Under the pieces are notes generated by a model. It worked only from the letters and a program-made list of their open reading frames with translations. It searched no databases and was not told the origin of the DNA. 64,000 bases of DNA from Microthrixaceae bacterium (GTDB taxonomy: Bacteria > Actinomycetota > Acidimicrobiia > Acidimicrobiales > Microtrichaceae). The stretch covers positions 76,024 through 140,023 of the forward strand of contig JAMLGM010000003.1 in assembly GCA_023957975.1 (NCBI GenBank). The letters run 5' to 3'. The position numbers and the translations under genes are program-made. Every line of letters starts with the position of its first letter. Position 1 is the stretch's first letter. This document shows positions 16,649 to 25,637 of the stretch, piece after piece.

Positions 16649-18496
16649 ATGGGGGAACACAAGCATCTGGTTCGTCGTCGCAGCATCGCAGGCATCGCGA
16701 TCGCAGTTTCGCTCGCGGTTGCGGTCAGTTGCATTCCGCCGGAGCTGGCGCTGCTGGCACGCGCCGCGTGGCCCGTCGCGGCCGAGTGTGGCGTCGCCGA
16801 CTCGTTCTCGTGCAACCTCCCCTACCCGAGCGATCGCTGGCTGGTCGAGGACGCGTCGACCGCCACGGGCGTGCGGTTGGAAATCCCGACGGATGTGGTC
16901 CCCGAGAACGTGCGTTCGGCGTTCGGCGACTACGACGTGTTGGCCGACGCGATGGTGAACGCCGACGGATTCTCCCCCGTCACCCCGATGGCTTGGCAAC
17001 TGCCCGAAGGGCTCGCGAGGGATGCCGTTCCGGCCGACGGCGGCGAACTCATCCAGGTGTGGGACGCGACGACCGGCGAGCGGGTGCGGGTCAACGTTGA
17101 GGTATCGAACCTCCAAACCGACGAGCGCGGCGTGCACAACATCATCGTCGCCTACCCCGCCACCCGATTCGAACCGGGGCATCGCATTTTCGGTGGCGTT
17201 GTGACGGGGGTTGCCGCCGTCACCGGAGGGCTCGCGAGCGCATCCGGTTCGAAAGCGTGGGCGTCGGACGCTACCCGAAACGCCGCGGCACAGGTCACCC
17301 CGGGAATTCCTTGGGATCAGTACCTGGCAGCGACGTCGTTCACCGTACGGTCTGACGAATCGTTCACTACCGATGTCGACCGGATGGTCGGCCTCATCGA
17401 AGCGGCCGACCATCCGATGCGCAACATCTCGGTGGCGCCGCCGGTGCTCGGCGGGGCACTGCTGGTTTCGGGTCAGATCCGTTCCCTGGACTTCCGTGGC
17501 GAGTACGGAGCCATCCCTCGGGATGGGTCGGCGGTCGGCAAGGAGCGTTGGCTCGATTTCCTGTTGGTGTTGCCGCAACGGCCGGCGACGGCGCAGGGCG
17601 CCCCGGTCATCGTCTACAGCCACGGACTCATCGCTTCGAAAGAGACGATGCTGGTGGTCGCGGATCAGAACGCTCGAAAGGGGTTCGCGACCATCGCCAT
17701 CGACAAGCCGAACCACGGGTCCCGGCTGCAGGGTGGGCCGATTTACGATCTGATCTGGCCGAGAAATCTCCCCCGGGTGCAATCGTTGCTGCTCCAGGCG
17801 GTGCTCGACGACGTGTCGCTCATCCAAGCGGTCAAACAACACGGTGCGGAACTCGATCAATACCCGGCGAACCCTGTGCGGGGCAACGGCGACGGCACCC
17901 CCGACCTCAACCCGGATCACCTCTACTTCGCCGGCACCTCGCTCGGCGGCGTCCTTGGCGCCGCGGCCGTCGGGTTGGCCCCGGATGTCGACGGTGCGTA
18001 CTTCCAGGTTCCCGGCTCGGGGATTATCGACACCCTGTTCCACTCCTTGGCGTGGGATCTGTTCCACACCCTCGTTCCGTCGGCTGCCGATTACGGCGAT
18101 GCCCATGTGCTGACCTTCTTTGCCCAGACGCTTCTGGACCGTGCCGACAACACCCATTACCTGGGCCGGATTCGCGAACGCGGCATCCCGATGTTCTTGA
18201 GCTATGCGATCGACGACGGTCTGGTGCGCAACCAGTCGACCGAGCGAATGGCGGAGATTCTCGGCCTGCCGATGGTCGGCGACCAGCGAGGGCCGATCCC
18301 CGAGCGCCTGACGCAGGGCGCGCTCGCAACGATGCCGGCCGACGGGCGCGGGTTCGGCCAGATTCCCACCCAGCAGATTCCAGACACTCTGCTGAAGCGA
18401 CTGCTGACCCACGTGCAGTTCATCGACCCGATTTCGGTGTCGATGCTTGACGACTGGCTCGACGGTCGACTCGCCGAGATCCGTTCCGAGGGTTGA
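16649..18496 (+). CDS. large lipoprotein with alpha/beta-hydrolase-like core, paralog B
   Basis: A 615-residue secreted protein with the signal run GIAIAVSLAVAVSC, whose final Cys fits a lipobox. CNLPYPSDRWLVEDAST and DGFSPVTPM match paralog A, as do the later VIVYSHGLIAS (oxyanion loop) and FAGTSLGGVLGAAA (nucleophile elbow G-T-S-L-G). It therefore looks like an extracytoplasmic serine hydrolase of the same unnamed family. TACAGT at 16635-16640 lies eight bases before ATG 16649, so a leaderless start is likely. The two paralogs are not contiguous; a crotonase gene lies between them. Confidence 0.82.
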   Translation: MGEHKHLVRRRSIAGIAIAVSLAVAVSCIPPELALLARAAWPVAAECGVADSFSCNLPYPSDRWLVEDASTATGVRLEIPTDVVPENVRSAFGDYDVLADAMVNADGFSPVTPMAWQLPEGLARDAVPADGGELIQVWDATTGERVRVNVEVSNLQTDERGVHNIIVAYPATRFEPGHRIFGGVVTGVAAVTGGLASASGSKAWASDATRNAAAQVTPGIPWDQYLAATSFTVRSDESFTTDVDRMVGLIEAADHPMRNISVAPPVLGGALLVSGQIRSLDFRGEYGAIPRDGSAVGKERWLDFLLVLPQRPATAQGAPVIVYSHGLIASKETMLVVADQNARKGFATIAIDKPNHGSRLQGGPIYDLIWPRNLPRVQSLLLQAVLDDVSLIQAVKQHGAELDQYPANPVRGNGDGTPDLNPDHLYFAGTSLGGVLGAAAVGLAPDVDGAYFQVPGSGIIDTLFHSLAWDLFHTLVPSAADYGDAHVLTFFAQTLLDRADNTHYLGRIRERGIPMFLSYAIDDGLVRNQSTERMAEILGLPMVGDQRGPIPERLTQGALATMPADGRGFGQIPTQQIPDTLLKRLLTHVQFIDPISVSMLDDWLDGRLAEIRSEG

Positions 18497-18522
18497 TCCG
18501 AGGCTGCGGAACCGCCGGAGAT

Positions 18523-18552
18523 GACGTCGCCGCGCTGTGCTGCGGCGACGTC
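18523..18552. terminator. hairpin after hydrolase-like paralog B
   Basis: An 11-bp stem (GACGTCGCCGC with GCGGCGACGTC) and 8-base loop lie 27 bases past the stop codon. There is no T-run, so termination is inferred from position only. Confidence 0.5.
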
Positions 18553-18659
18553 GCCGCGAGGCGACGGGGAATGTTCGCGGGCCGACGCGGGTTCTGACGG
18601 TTGGCAGGCCGGAAGCTACCCTTGTCGGGTGCCCTTGGACGGCGCCAAAGGAGAACGCA

Positions 18660-19337
18660 GTGTCCACTGAGACCACCACAGCCGAGGAACGTGCCTCTGG
18701 AATCTCACCCAAGGTGAGTCCGTTCGCTGTCGAAGCACCCGTCATCGAGATCAGCGAGGCCGCGCTTGTGGAGGTGCTGCGCATCCGCAACTCGGAGCCC
18801 GACCCCGAATCGTTGGCCCTCCACGTCGAGATCACCGGCGCGAGCGGCACCGAGTATCAGTATTCGTTGTGTTTCGACGAACTCTCCGCAGCGACCGATG
18901 ACGACACGATCGTCGAAACCGGCGAGATCTCGGTCATCGTGCCGAACAGCTCGGTCGACAACCTGCGAGGCTCGGTGCTCGATCTGCCGCGCACCGCGGG
19001 TCAGGGTGGGCTGGTTATTCGCAACCCGAACCGGCCCAATCCGCTGGCCGGCGTCGAACTCAACCTCGATGGCACCATTGCCGAACAGGTCGAGGAGCTA
19101 CTCGAAAAGGCCATCAACCCCAGCCTCGCGGCCCACGGTGGGTTCGCGAAACTCGTCGGCGTCGACGACGAGAACAAGGTGTACATCACCATGGGTGGGG
19201 GTTGCCAAGGGTGTGCCGCGTCGCAAATGACGCTCACCCAGGGCATCCTGCGCCAAATCAAGGAGTACATCCCCGACGTGGTCGACGTGGTCGACGCGAC
19301 CGACCACGCAGCAGGAGAGAATCCCTTCTACCACTGA
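18660..19337 (+). CDS. nfuA: NfuA-like Fe-S cluster carrier protein
   Basis: A 225-residue cytoplasmic protein in two parts. The N-terminal half (about 25-125) is an A-type (IscA/HesB-like) domain that lacks the usual three Cys, as in E. coli NfuA. The C-terminal half is a NifU-like domain with GGGCQGCAAS, whose CxxC binds a [4Fe-4S] cluster at a dimer interface and hands it to target enzymes. AAAGGAG at 18647-18653 fixes the GTG start. It converges on dxs, nine bases away. Fe-S delivery could serve the MEP enzymes IspG and IspH, but the adjacency may be chance. Confidence 0.93.
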   Translation: MSTETTTAEERASGISPKVSPFAVEAPVIEISEAALVEVLRIRNSEPDPESLALHVEITGASGTEYQYSLCFDELSAATDDDTIVETGEISVIVPNSSVDNLRGSVLDLPRTAGQGGLVIRNPNRPNPLAGVELNLDGTIAEQVEELLEKAINPSLAAHGGFAKLVGVDDENKVYITMGGGCQGCAASQMTLTQGILRQIKEYIPDVVDVVDATDHAAGENPFYH

Positions 19338-19346
19338 CGCCGAGGC

Positions 19347-21197
19347 TCAGTGGTCGGCGCTGGCGCGCTGCCATGCAGCGATTTCGCTCAGAATGCCTTC
19401 CGAGGTCAGGCCGAGATTCGCCAGCAGCGAGTCGGGCTTGTCGTGAGGGAGATAGGCGGAGGGGACGCCGAGGACTCGAACCGATGGGCCGCCGGTGGGG
19501 GCAAGATCGCGTAGGGCATCCGCGATTGCGGATCCCACACCGCCGTCGCGCAATCCGTCTTCGATCGTGATGACGAGACGGTGGCGTGCGGCGTCGGTCA
19601 ACATGTCGGCGTCGAGCGGCTTGACGACACGGGGGTCCCAGACGGTGACCTCATGGCCGTCGCGGGCGAGCAGATCGGCAGCCTCGACGCTTCGAGACAA
19701 CATTTTGCCGACCCCGATGATGCAGATCTCGTCACCGGAACGGACACGGCGAGCGTTCAGACCGCTTCCGACCGCCACGTCCTCGCCTTCGGGGGGCATC
19801 GTCTTGGGGAAACGAATCGCGGCCGGGCCGTCGGTGCACAATTCGAATGCGTCTTCGAGCATCCGGCCGACCTCGGCGGCGGAGGACGGAGCGAACACCG
19901 TCATGTTGGGCACCTTGGTGAGCAGCACCATGTCCAACACACCGTGGTGACTCGCGCCGTCGTCTCCGGTGATGCCGGCGCGGTCGAGAACGAACACCAC
20001 GGGTTGACCGTGGAGGCCGACGTCTAGATTCACCTGATCGAAGGCTCTGGTGAGAAACGTCGAGTACACGGCGAACACCGGCCGCAGCCCGCCCATCGCC
20101 ATGCCGGCAGCAGCGGTCACCGCGTGCTGTTCGGCGATGCCGACGTCGATGAGGCGTTCGGGGAACTTCTCGCCGAAGGGCAACAGGCCGGTCGAGTCAG
20201 GCATCGCCGCGGTGATGGCGACGAGTTCGGGACGCTTCGCGCCCTGCTCCAACATCGCGTCGCGAAATGCAGCCGTATAGGAGCCGTCTTTCACCGCGCC
20301 CATATCGTGCATGTGCTTGATCGTGTCGTTCTCGGCCGGGGCGTAACCGCGCCCTTTCTGGGTGCGCACGTGCAACACGACGGGGCCGTCGATTTCGGTG
20401 GCGTTGGCGAACGCCTTTTCGAGACCAGCGATGTCGTGGCCGTCGAAGGGCCCGAGGTACTTGACCCCGAGGTCCTCGAAGAACGCCGGCGGTTCGAGCA
20501 TTTCGCGGACGGCCGCCTTGGCGCCGCCGACGCCCTTTTCGATGTATCCGCCGACCATGGGGAGATCGCCGAGCATCCGCTCAACCCGGGCCTGCTGGCG
20601 CCGGTACACGGGGTTCGATCGGAGCCGCGACAGCGACTCGCCGAGGCGTGACACGGTCGGCGCGTAGCTGCGCCCGTTGTCGTTGAGCACGATGATGACC
20701 TTGCGGCCCGAATGCCCGAGATTGTTCAAGCCCTCATAGGCCATACCGCCGGTCATCGAGCCATCGCCGATGACCGCGACGATGTGTCGCATCGGGTCGC
20801 CGGAGAGGTGTTGTGCCGTCGCCAGTCCGTGGGCGTAGGACAACACCGTCGACGCGTGGGAGTTCTCGATCCAGTCGTGTGGCGACTCGGCTCGCGACGG
20901 GTATCCGGAGATTCCGCCGGGTTGACGAATGTTCGCAAACTCGGCCCGTCGGCCGGTCACGATCTTGTGGACGTACGCCTGATGGCCGGTATCCCACAAC
21001 AAGATGTCGTTCGGGAAGTCGAAGGCTCGGTGTAGGGCAATGGTCAACTCGACGGCTCCGAGGTTGGAGCCGAGGTGCCCGCCGACCCGGGTCGCCGTCT
21101 CGACGACGAGTTCCCGGATTTCGGAACAGAGTGTGGCGAGTGACGCAGCATCGAGACGGCGAAGATCGGCCGGCCCGTCGATCGTGTCGAGAAGCAT
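19347..21197 (-). CDS. dxs: 1-deoxy-D-xylulose-5-phosphate synthase
   Basis: The 616-residue enzyme condenses pyruvate and glyceraldehyde 3-phosphate, the first step of the MEP isoprenoid pathway, with thiamine diphosphate. The TPP-binding block is GDGSMTGGMAYEGLNN with the later NDNGRSYAPTVS, and LWDTGHQAYVHK supplies an active-site His. The transketolase-like middle domain has DVGIAEQHAVTAAAGMA and the C-terminal domain ends near GVPSAYLPHDKPD. Length is normal. The next gene upstream on the same strand is a flippase-like membrane protein 39 bases away. Confidence 0.97.
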   Translation of the reverse strand: MLLDTIDGPADLRRLDAASLATLCSEIRELVVETATRVGGHLGSNLGAVELTIALHRAFDFPNDILLWDTGHQAYVHKIVTGRRAEFANIRQPGGISGYPSRAESPHDWIENSHASTVLSYAHGLATAQHLSGDPMRHIVAVIGDGSMTGGMAYEGLNNLGHSGRKVIIVLNDNGRSYAPTVSRLGESLSRLRSNPVYRRQQARVERMLGDLPMVGGYIEKGVGGAKAAVREMLEPPAFFEDLGVKYLGPFDGHDIAGLEKAFANATEIDGPVVLHVRTQKGRGYAPAENDTIKHMHDMGAVKDGSYTAAFRDAMLEQGAKRPELVAITAAMPDSTGLLPFGEKFPERLIDVGIAEQHAVTAAAGMAMGGLRPVFAVYSTFLTRAFDQVNLDVGLHGQPVVFVLDRAGITGDDGASHHGVLDMVLLTKVPNMTVFAPSSAAEVGRMLEDAFELCTDGPAAIRFPKTMPPEGEDVAVGSGLNARRVRSGDEICIIGVGKMLSRSVEAADLLARDGHEVTVWDPRVVKPLDADMLTDAARHRLVITIEDGLRDGGVGSAIADALRDLAPTGGPSVRVLGVPSAYLPHDKPDSLLANLGLTSEGILSEIAAWQRASADH

Positions 21198-21236
21198 CAG
21201 GAGAGGAATCCTCCGCGTTGAGGCAGTGGAATCAAT

Positions 21237-22316
21237 CTAGGTCCCGGCCTGAGGCGGTGCGACATCGTGGCGGTGTGAATGATGTGAATGATGCGAGAGC
21301 ACCTCGGCCTCCGCCTCGGCGAGCGCCTCGTCGTCGTCGCCCACCCGGTGGCCCATCGCGAACGACGGGGCGCCGAGGGAACTGGTGACGATGGTGATGA
21401 GGTAGAAGGTCAGCCCCAGGGTGATGCACAACGCCGGTTCGGCTCCGACCGCACCGAAGAACGACACGAACATCGACTCCCGGATTCCGAGACCGCCGAG
21501 GCCGATCGGCAGATTCTGTGCGATCGCGACGGCGGGGAAGAACACCAGCACCACGCCGAATTCGATCTCCTTGATTCCGATGCCGTGGCCGGCGAACCAC
21601 AACGCCAGGCATTGGAGGAACTGAAACGCCAGACCGATGGCGATGACCTCGATCGCCTCTGCTGGCCGGCGTCGAAGGGCGTCGATGCCGACGTGGATGG
21701 CGATCAGGAACCGTCGCCATCCGACGGCGTCGTCGGCGAACTTCGCGAACCGTCGGTTGGAAGCGATCAACAGGACCGCGCTGAGCGCGACCAGGGTGCC
21801 CACGGCGATGGCCACCGCGACCGTCGTCTGGTGCCCGAGGTCGCGTAACTCCCGCTGATACGAAAGTGCCACCAGGGTGATGATGGGCAACACGAACCAA
21901 CCGGTCAGGCGGTCGATGGTGACCGAAGCGAACGCCGTCGGTCGGTCTTCGAGCCGCTTGCCGAGCCGCGCCACTCGGATCACGTCGCCGCCGAATGCCG
22001 ACGGCAAGACGTTGGAGACGAACTGTCCGGCGAGGAAAATATTGAGCATCCGCTTGTACGACGGTGGTGTCGTCATCGCTGCGAGCACCCGTTGCCAGCG
22101 AAGTGTCGACAACGCGAACGCGCTCAACATCGCCAGCCCGGCACCCGCCATCCACAGCGGCGAAGCGCGGGTCCATCGCGGCCCGAGGTCCCCCCACTTC
22201 ACATCGGGAAGACGCCAGATGAGCACGGCGATCATGACCGCGCTGAGCAGGATTCGAAGCGGGACGCTGTGAAGTATCGACCGCCGTGGGGGAGTGAGCT
22301 CAGGTTCGATCCGCAC
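21237..22316 (-). CDS. lysylphosphatidylglycerol synthase-type transmembrane protein
   Basis: A 359-residue polytopic membrane protein with about eight hydrophobic segments. FLAGQFVSNVLPSAFGGDVIRVARLGK and NLPIGLGGLGIRESMF (quoted in parts: LPSAFGGDVIR, LPIGLGGLGIRE) are the two hallmark blocks of the LPG-synthase TM / UPF0104 / AglD family, whose members flip or present lipid-linked intermediates. There is no catalytic LPG-synthase domain. A His-rich tail (SHHSHHSHRHD) near the C-terminus is unusual and could bind metal. It is probably co-transcribed with dxs; a link to polyprenyl lipids is speculative. Confidence 0.88.
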   Translation of the reverse strand: MRIEPELTPPRRSILHSVPLRILLSAVMIAVLIWRLPDVKWGDLGPRWTRASPLWMAGAGLAMLSAFALSTLRWQRVLAAMTTPPSYKRMLNIFLAGQFVSNVLPSAFGGDVIRVARLGKRLEDRPTAFASVTIDRLTGWFVLPIITLVALSYQRELRDLGHQTTVAVAIAVGTLVALSAVLLIASNRRFAKFADDAVGWRRFLIAIHVGIDALRRRPAEAIEVIAIGLAFQFLQCLALWFAGHGIGIKEIEFGVVLVFFPAVAIAQNLPIGLGGLGIRESMFVSFFGAVGAEPALCITLGLTFYLITIVTSSLGAPSFAMGHRVGDDDEALAEAEAEVLSHHSHHSHRHDVAPPQAGT

Positions 22317-22390
22317 AGTATTTCATCTGGGTCGACGCTTCGGGGTGTACCGCGGTGCGGACTCGGCGACCGGCGGTACCGTGTGCGGTC

Positions 22391-23248
22391 ATGGAACAGC
22401 GACAGGTGAGCCTGCAAGCGGGGGAGTTCGTGTTTCTGGAGGCAGGTGCCGGTGGGCGCCCGTTGATGTTGGTGCACGGATTCACCGGCTCCAAGGAAGA
22501 CTTCGCCGACGAACTCGATCGGCTGGCCGCCGACGGGTTTCACGCGATCGCCCCCGAACTCCGCGGCCACGGTGACAGCGTCTGGTTCGACGACGAGTCG
22601 GCGTACTCGCTCGAGGCGTATACGGCGGACATGTGGGAGCTCGTCGACCGTCTCGGATGGCAACGGTTCTCGCTGCTCGGCCATTCGATGGGCGGCATGA
22701 TCGCGCAGATGATGGCCATCTCCGCGCCCGAACGTCTTGAGGCGCTCGTGTTGATGGACACACACCACGGGAGCATCACCGGCATCGATGAGGAGTTGCT
22801 CGATGCTGCGCTCGACGTGGTGCGTCATCAGGGGCTGGGCGTGCTCCACGAACTGCTCAAGTTCGGCGCCGACCCGGCCCAGAACCCGGCGTTCGAACGG
22901 ACCTGCGCCGAGAGACCGGGCTATCGGGAGTGGGCCGAGAACAAGATGTTGAATACGTCGCCTGCGATGTACGCGGCGATGATTCGGCAACTACCGACGG
23001 TGGTGGATCGGCTCGATGAACTCGAGGGGTTGTTCGTCCCGACCCTGGTCATGGTCGGCGAACTCGACGTCGGGTTTGTGGAACCGTCGAAGCGACTCTC
23101 CGAGCGAATCCCGAACGCGCGCCTCGATGTGTTGGCCGACGGCGGTCATTGCCCACAATTCGAGGCGACCGAGGCGTGGCGCGCTTCGTTGTCGGAGTTC
23201 CTGACAGCGGTGGTGAGCGGAACGGACGCCGTTGTCGTCGATCTGTGA
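22391..23248 (+). CDS. alpha/beta hydrolase
   Basis: A 285-residue cytoplasmic alpha/beta hydrolase. LVHGFTGSKEDF gives the oxyanion region, GHSMGGMIAQ the nucleophile Ser, VGELDVGF the Asp and DGGHCPQFE the His. A mobile cap lies between about 130 and 210. The family includes C-C bond hydrolases of aromatic/steroid meta-cleavage (MhpC/HsaD type) and epoxide or ester hydrolases; the sequence does not decide between them. TACCGT at 22377-22382 lies eight bases before ATG 22391, indicating a leaderless start. It diverges from the flippase-like gene. Confidence 0.9.
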   Translation: MEQRQVSLQAGEFVFLEAGAGGRPLMLVHGFTGSKEDFADELDRLAADGFHAIAPELRGHGDSVWFDDESAYSLEAYTADMWELVDRLGWQRFSLLGHSMGGMIAQMMAISAPERLEALVLMDTHHGSITGIDEELLDAALDVVRHQGLGVLHELLKFGADPAQNPAFERTCAERPGYREWAENKMLNTSPAMYAAMIRQLPTVVDRLDELEGLFVPTLVMVGELDVGFVEPSKRLSERIPNARLDVLADGGHCPQFEATEAWRASLSEFLTAVVSGTDAVVVDL

Positions 23249-23254
23249 GCGAGC

Positions 23255-23647
23255 CTACGAGCGAACGGCGGGTAGCGCCGGGGTGTCGCGCCAAGCCACG
23301 ACTTTGATCCGCTCGGGAGGGGTTGGGAGGTGCGGGTTGGCATCGACCGAAACCGGGCACGGACCCGTTGAGCGGGCACGATAGGGCGAAAGCCCCACCC
23401 ACGTTGCCTCTGGCGAGGATGGTCGGCTGGCCGGGGTGCACACCGCCAGGCCTGCCACCGCAGCGACGATACCGATCGTCGTCGCGATCCAGCCGTGCCC
23501 GCCGCCGAGTCCGGCCGACTCGATCACCATCGCACCGATACCGATTGTCAGGCAGATGGCACCGGCCAGTGTCATGCACCACGCGGCCACCTCGACTGCC
23601 GAGCGGGTTCCGGTGGGGTGAGTCGTATGGCGAGTGGGGGAGTTCAC
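23255..23647 (-). CDS. small membrane protein, function unknown
   Basis: A 130-residue protein with two predicted transmembrane segments (about 19-44 and 53-70) and a hydrophilic C-terminal tail of 60 residues. I recognise no domain. It begins with GTG and ends six bases from the hydrolase gene, in the convergent orientation. Base composition matches its neighbours. The frame is free of a better overlapping candidate, so I accept it with moderate confidence. Confidence 0.55.
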   Translation of the reverse strand: MNSPTRHTTHPTGTRSAVEVAAWCMTLAGAICLTIGIGAMVIESAGLGGGHGWIATTIGIVAAVAGLAVCTPASRPSSPEATWVGLSPYRARSTGPCPVSVDANPHLPTPPERIKVVAWRDTPALPAVRS

Positions 23648-23710
23648 CTGCCGGGTATCGACGTGGTCCGTTGTCCACCTGAGAAATCTCCGGCGAACGT
23701 CAACCCGTCG

Positions 23711-24100
23711 CTACCGGCACTTCTCCATGAAATGGTCGACTTCGACGACCACCCGGGTGATCCGTCCTGCGGCGATCAGGCCCCGGGAATCCTTCGCAGC
23801 GACGCTGAAATGCAGACGTCGTCCGTCGATCTTGTCGAGGTGTGCTTCGGCGGCGATCGTATCGCCGACTCCAACCGGTCGAAGGTGGTCGACCTGCACC
23901 GAAAGCCCGACGGTGGTGCTGCCGGCATCGACCCGGTCGCCGAGCGCGGCCACGCAAGTCTGTTCGAAAAGCGCGATCAGTCGTGGGGTGGCGAGGACCT
24001 CGACGCTGCCCGAGCGCATCGCGACAGCGGTGTCCGCGTCGGAAATCACCAGTTCGATGGTGGCCTCGAGGCCGGTGTCCAAACTCACGCTCGATACCAT
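23711..24100 (-). CDS. hot-dog thioesterase (FlK-like)
   Basis: A 129-residue single hot-dog domain. MRSGSVEVLATPRLIALFEQT and GLSVQVDHLRPVGVGDTI (seen as VLATPRLIALFEQ and VDHLRPVGVGD) match the fluoroacetyl-CoA thioesterase FlK family, where Thr, Glu and His form the catalytic set. It should hydrolyse a small acyl-CoA. ATG 24100 is chosen because the conserved domain begins there. It diverges from tldD with 59 bases between. Confidence 0.85.
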   Translation of the reverse strand: MVSSVSLDTGLEATIELVISDADTAVAMRSGSVEVLATPRLIALFEQTCVAALGDRVDAGSTTVGLSVQVDHLRPVGVGDTIAAEAHLDKIDGRRLHFSVAAKDSRGLIAAGRITRVVVEVDHFMEKCR

Positions 24101-24159
24101 AAGGAGTCGAACGGCGAAGGGCCAAGTGCCTGCCTCGAAATGCTCGAACGGAGAGGTCG

Positions 24160-25551
24160 ATGATCGACGAGACAACCCTGCAGCGTGTGCTCGCAGTCGC
24201 TGCAAGCGGAGGTGCTGATTTCGCGGAGGTGTTCGCCGAAGACAAGCGATCCTCGAGCGCGGTGCTCGACGACGGCAAGGTTGAGGAGCTGACCTCAGGG
24301 CGCGACCGAGGGGCGGGAATCCGGGTGGTGGTGGGCGAATCAACCGGCTTTGCCCACACCGCGGACCTGTCGGAGGCGTCGCTGTTGGAAACCGCGAGAA
24401 TCGCCGCCGCAGCGGCACGGGGGTCCGGCGGCGGGACAACGGTGGCCGAGTTGGCCCGGGTCGACGTGGCGCGACCCAATGTCGTGGCGATACTGCCCGG
24501 CGATGTGGCCAAGGCGCGAAAGGTCGAGTTGCTGACCCGGGCGAACGAGGCAGCGCGTTCGCAGGGCGCTGCGATCACGCAGGTGATGGCGCGGTACTCG
24601 GATTCGCGACGTCGAATCCTGGTGGCCAACACCGACGGCGTCCTCGGCGAGGACGATCAGGTGAAGACCGTGTTCACCGTCGGTACCGTCGCGTCTGGGG
24701 ACACCGGGATGCAGACCGGTCGCCAGACCGTGGGCCACACGGTCGGCTTCGAACTGTTCGATCAGATCGATGTTGAGGAGATGGGGCGTCTAGCGGCCCT
24801 ACAGGCGATTACCAAACTCGCCGCCCGCCCGGCGCCGAGTGGTCAGATGACCGTCGTGATCGGTTCGGGCGGCGGAGGCGTGATGTTCCACGAGGCCTGT
24901 GGCCACGGACTCGAGGCCGACCTGGTCGCAAAGGGTGCGTCGGTGTTCGCCGGTCGAGTCGGTGAACAGGTCGCGTCGCCGTTGGTCACGCTGGTCGACG
25001 ATGCCACGATGGGGGGCGAATGGGGGTGCTTCGCCATCGACGATGAAGGTCGCCCTGCCCAACGCAACGTGCTCATCAAAGACGGCGTGCTCGTCGACTA
25101 CATGTGGGACGGACTCCGGGCCCGTCAGGCCGGACGTGCAAGTTCCGGCAACGGCCGGCGCCAGAGCTACCAACACCTGCCGATGGTGCGGATGACCAAC
25201 ACCTACCTGATCGGTGGAACCGACGACAAGGCTTCGATCGTCGCCGACACCGAGTCCGGGGTGTACATCGCTCACCTCGGAGGCGGACAGGTGAACACGG
25301 CGACCGGGGACTTTGTCTTCGGCATGACCGAGGCGTACCTCATTGAAAATGGCGAGATCACCGAACCGTTGCGCGAAGGCAGCCTCATCGGCAACGGTCC
25401 CGAAGTCCTGCGCAATATCGACGCGGTGGCCAACGACTTCGAGATGGGGCCGCCAGGCACATGCGGTAAGGACGGTCAGGGCGTTCCGGTGGGCGACGGG
25501 GTTCCGACGATGCGGGTGCACGGCCTCACCATCGGAGGCACCGCCGCCTGA
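24160..25551 (+). CDS. tldD: TldD-type metalloprotease subunit
   Basis: A 463-residue protein with the zinc motif HEACGHGLEADL (HExxxH, around 245-250) that marks TldD, the catalytic half of the TldD/TldE protease. In E. coli the heterodimer threads and degrades unfolded peptides, matures microcin B17 and degrades CcdA. The N-terminal half carries the typical RGAGIRVVVGESTGFA block. Two TldE-like partners lie 7 kb downstream in tandem, so the protease is encoded at two sites. The palindromic repeat copy 2 begins 10 bases after the stop. A substrate cannot be named; no RiPP precursor is evident nearby. Confidence 0.94.
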   Translation: MIDETTLQRVLAVAASGGADFAEVFAEDKRSSSAVLDDGKVEELTSGRDRGAGIRVVVGESTGFAHTADLSEASLLETARIAAAAARGSGGGTTVAELARVDVARPNVVAILPGDVAKARKVELLTRANEAARSQGAAITQVMARYSDSRRRILVANTDGVLGEDDQVKTVFTVGTVASGDTGMQTGRQTVGHTVGFELFDQIDVEEMGRLAALQAITKLAARPAPSGQMTVVIGSGGGGVMFHEACGHGLEADLVAKGASVFAGRVGEQVASPLVTLVDDATMGGEWGCFAIDDEGRPAQRNVLIKDGVLVDYMWDGLRARQAGRASSGNGRRQSYQHLPMVRMTNTYLIGGTDDKASIVADTESGVYIAHLGGGQVNTATGDFVFGMTEAYLIENGEITEPLREGSLIGNGPEVLRNIDAVANDFEMGPPGTCGKDGQGVPVGDGVPTMRVHGLTIGGTAA

Positions 25552-25560
25552 CCCCCGGCC

Positions 25561-25612
25561 CGTTCTCCGATAACCAGTGGTCGTGATCACGACCACTGGT
25601 TATCGGAGAACG
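25561..25612. repeat. 52-bp perfect palindrome, copy 2
   Basis: A perfect inverted repeat without loop, centred on TGATCA, lies between the convergent tldD and YwiC-like genes. It matches copy 1 (10077-10134) except that AACGAG reads AACCAG and the complementary arm has the matching change. It may act as a bidirectional terminator or be a mobile palindromic repeat; no T-run is present. Confidence 0.92.
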
Positions 25613-25637
25613 AGCAGACGGGGTGCGGTTGCCGGTT

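Noticed and set aside
18592..18599. Half-site TTCTGACG upstream of nfuA resembling the shared palindrome
   Set aside because: The right half (TTGGCAGG) does not match, so there is no dyad; likely chance.
16568..18850. Very long open frame (about 760 codons) on the minus strand opposite the hydrolase-like paralog B
   Set aside because: Its translation is Arg/His/Val-rich with no domain, while the plus-strand frame has a signal peptide and conserved blocks; it is a high-GC shadow frame.
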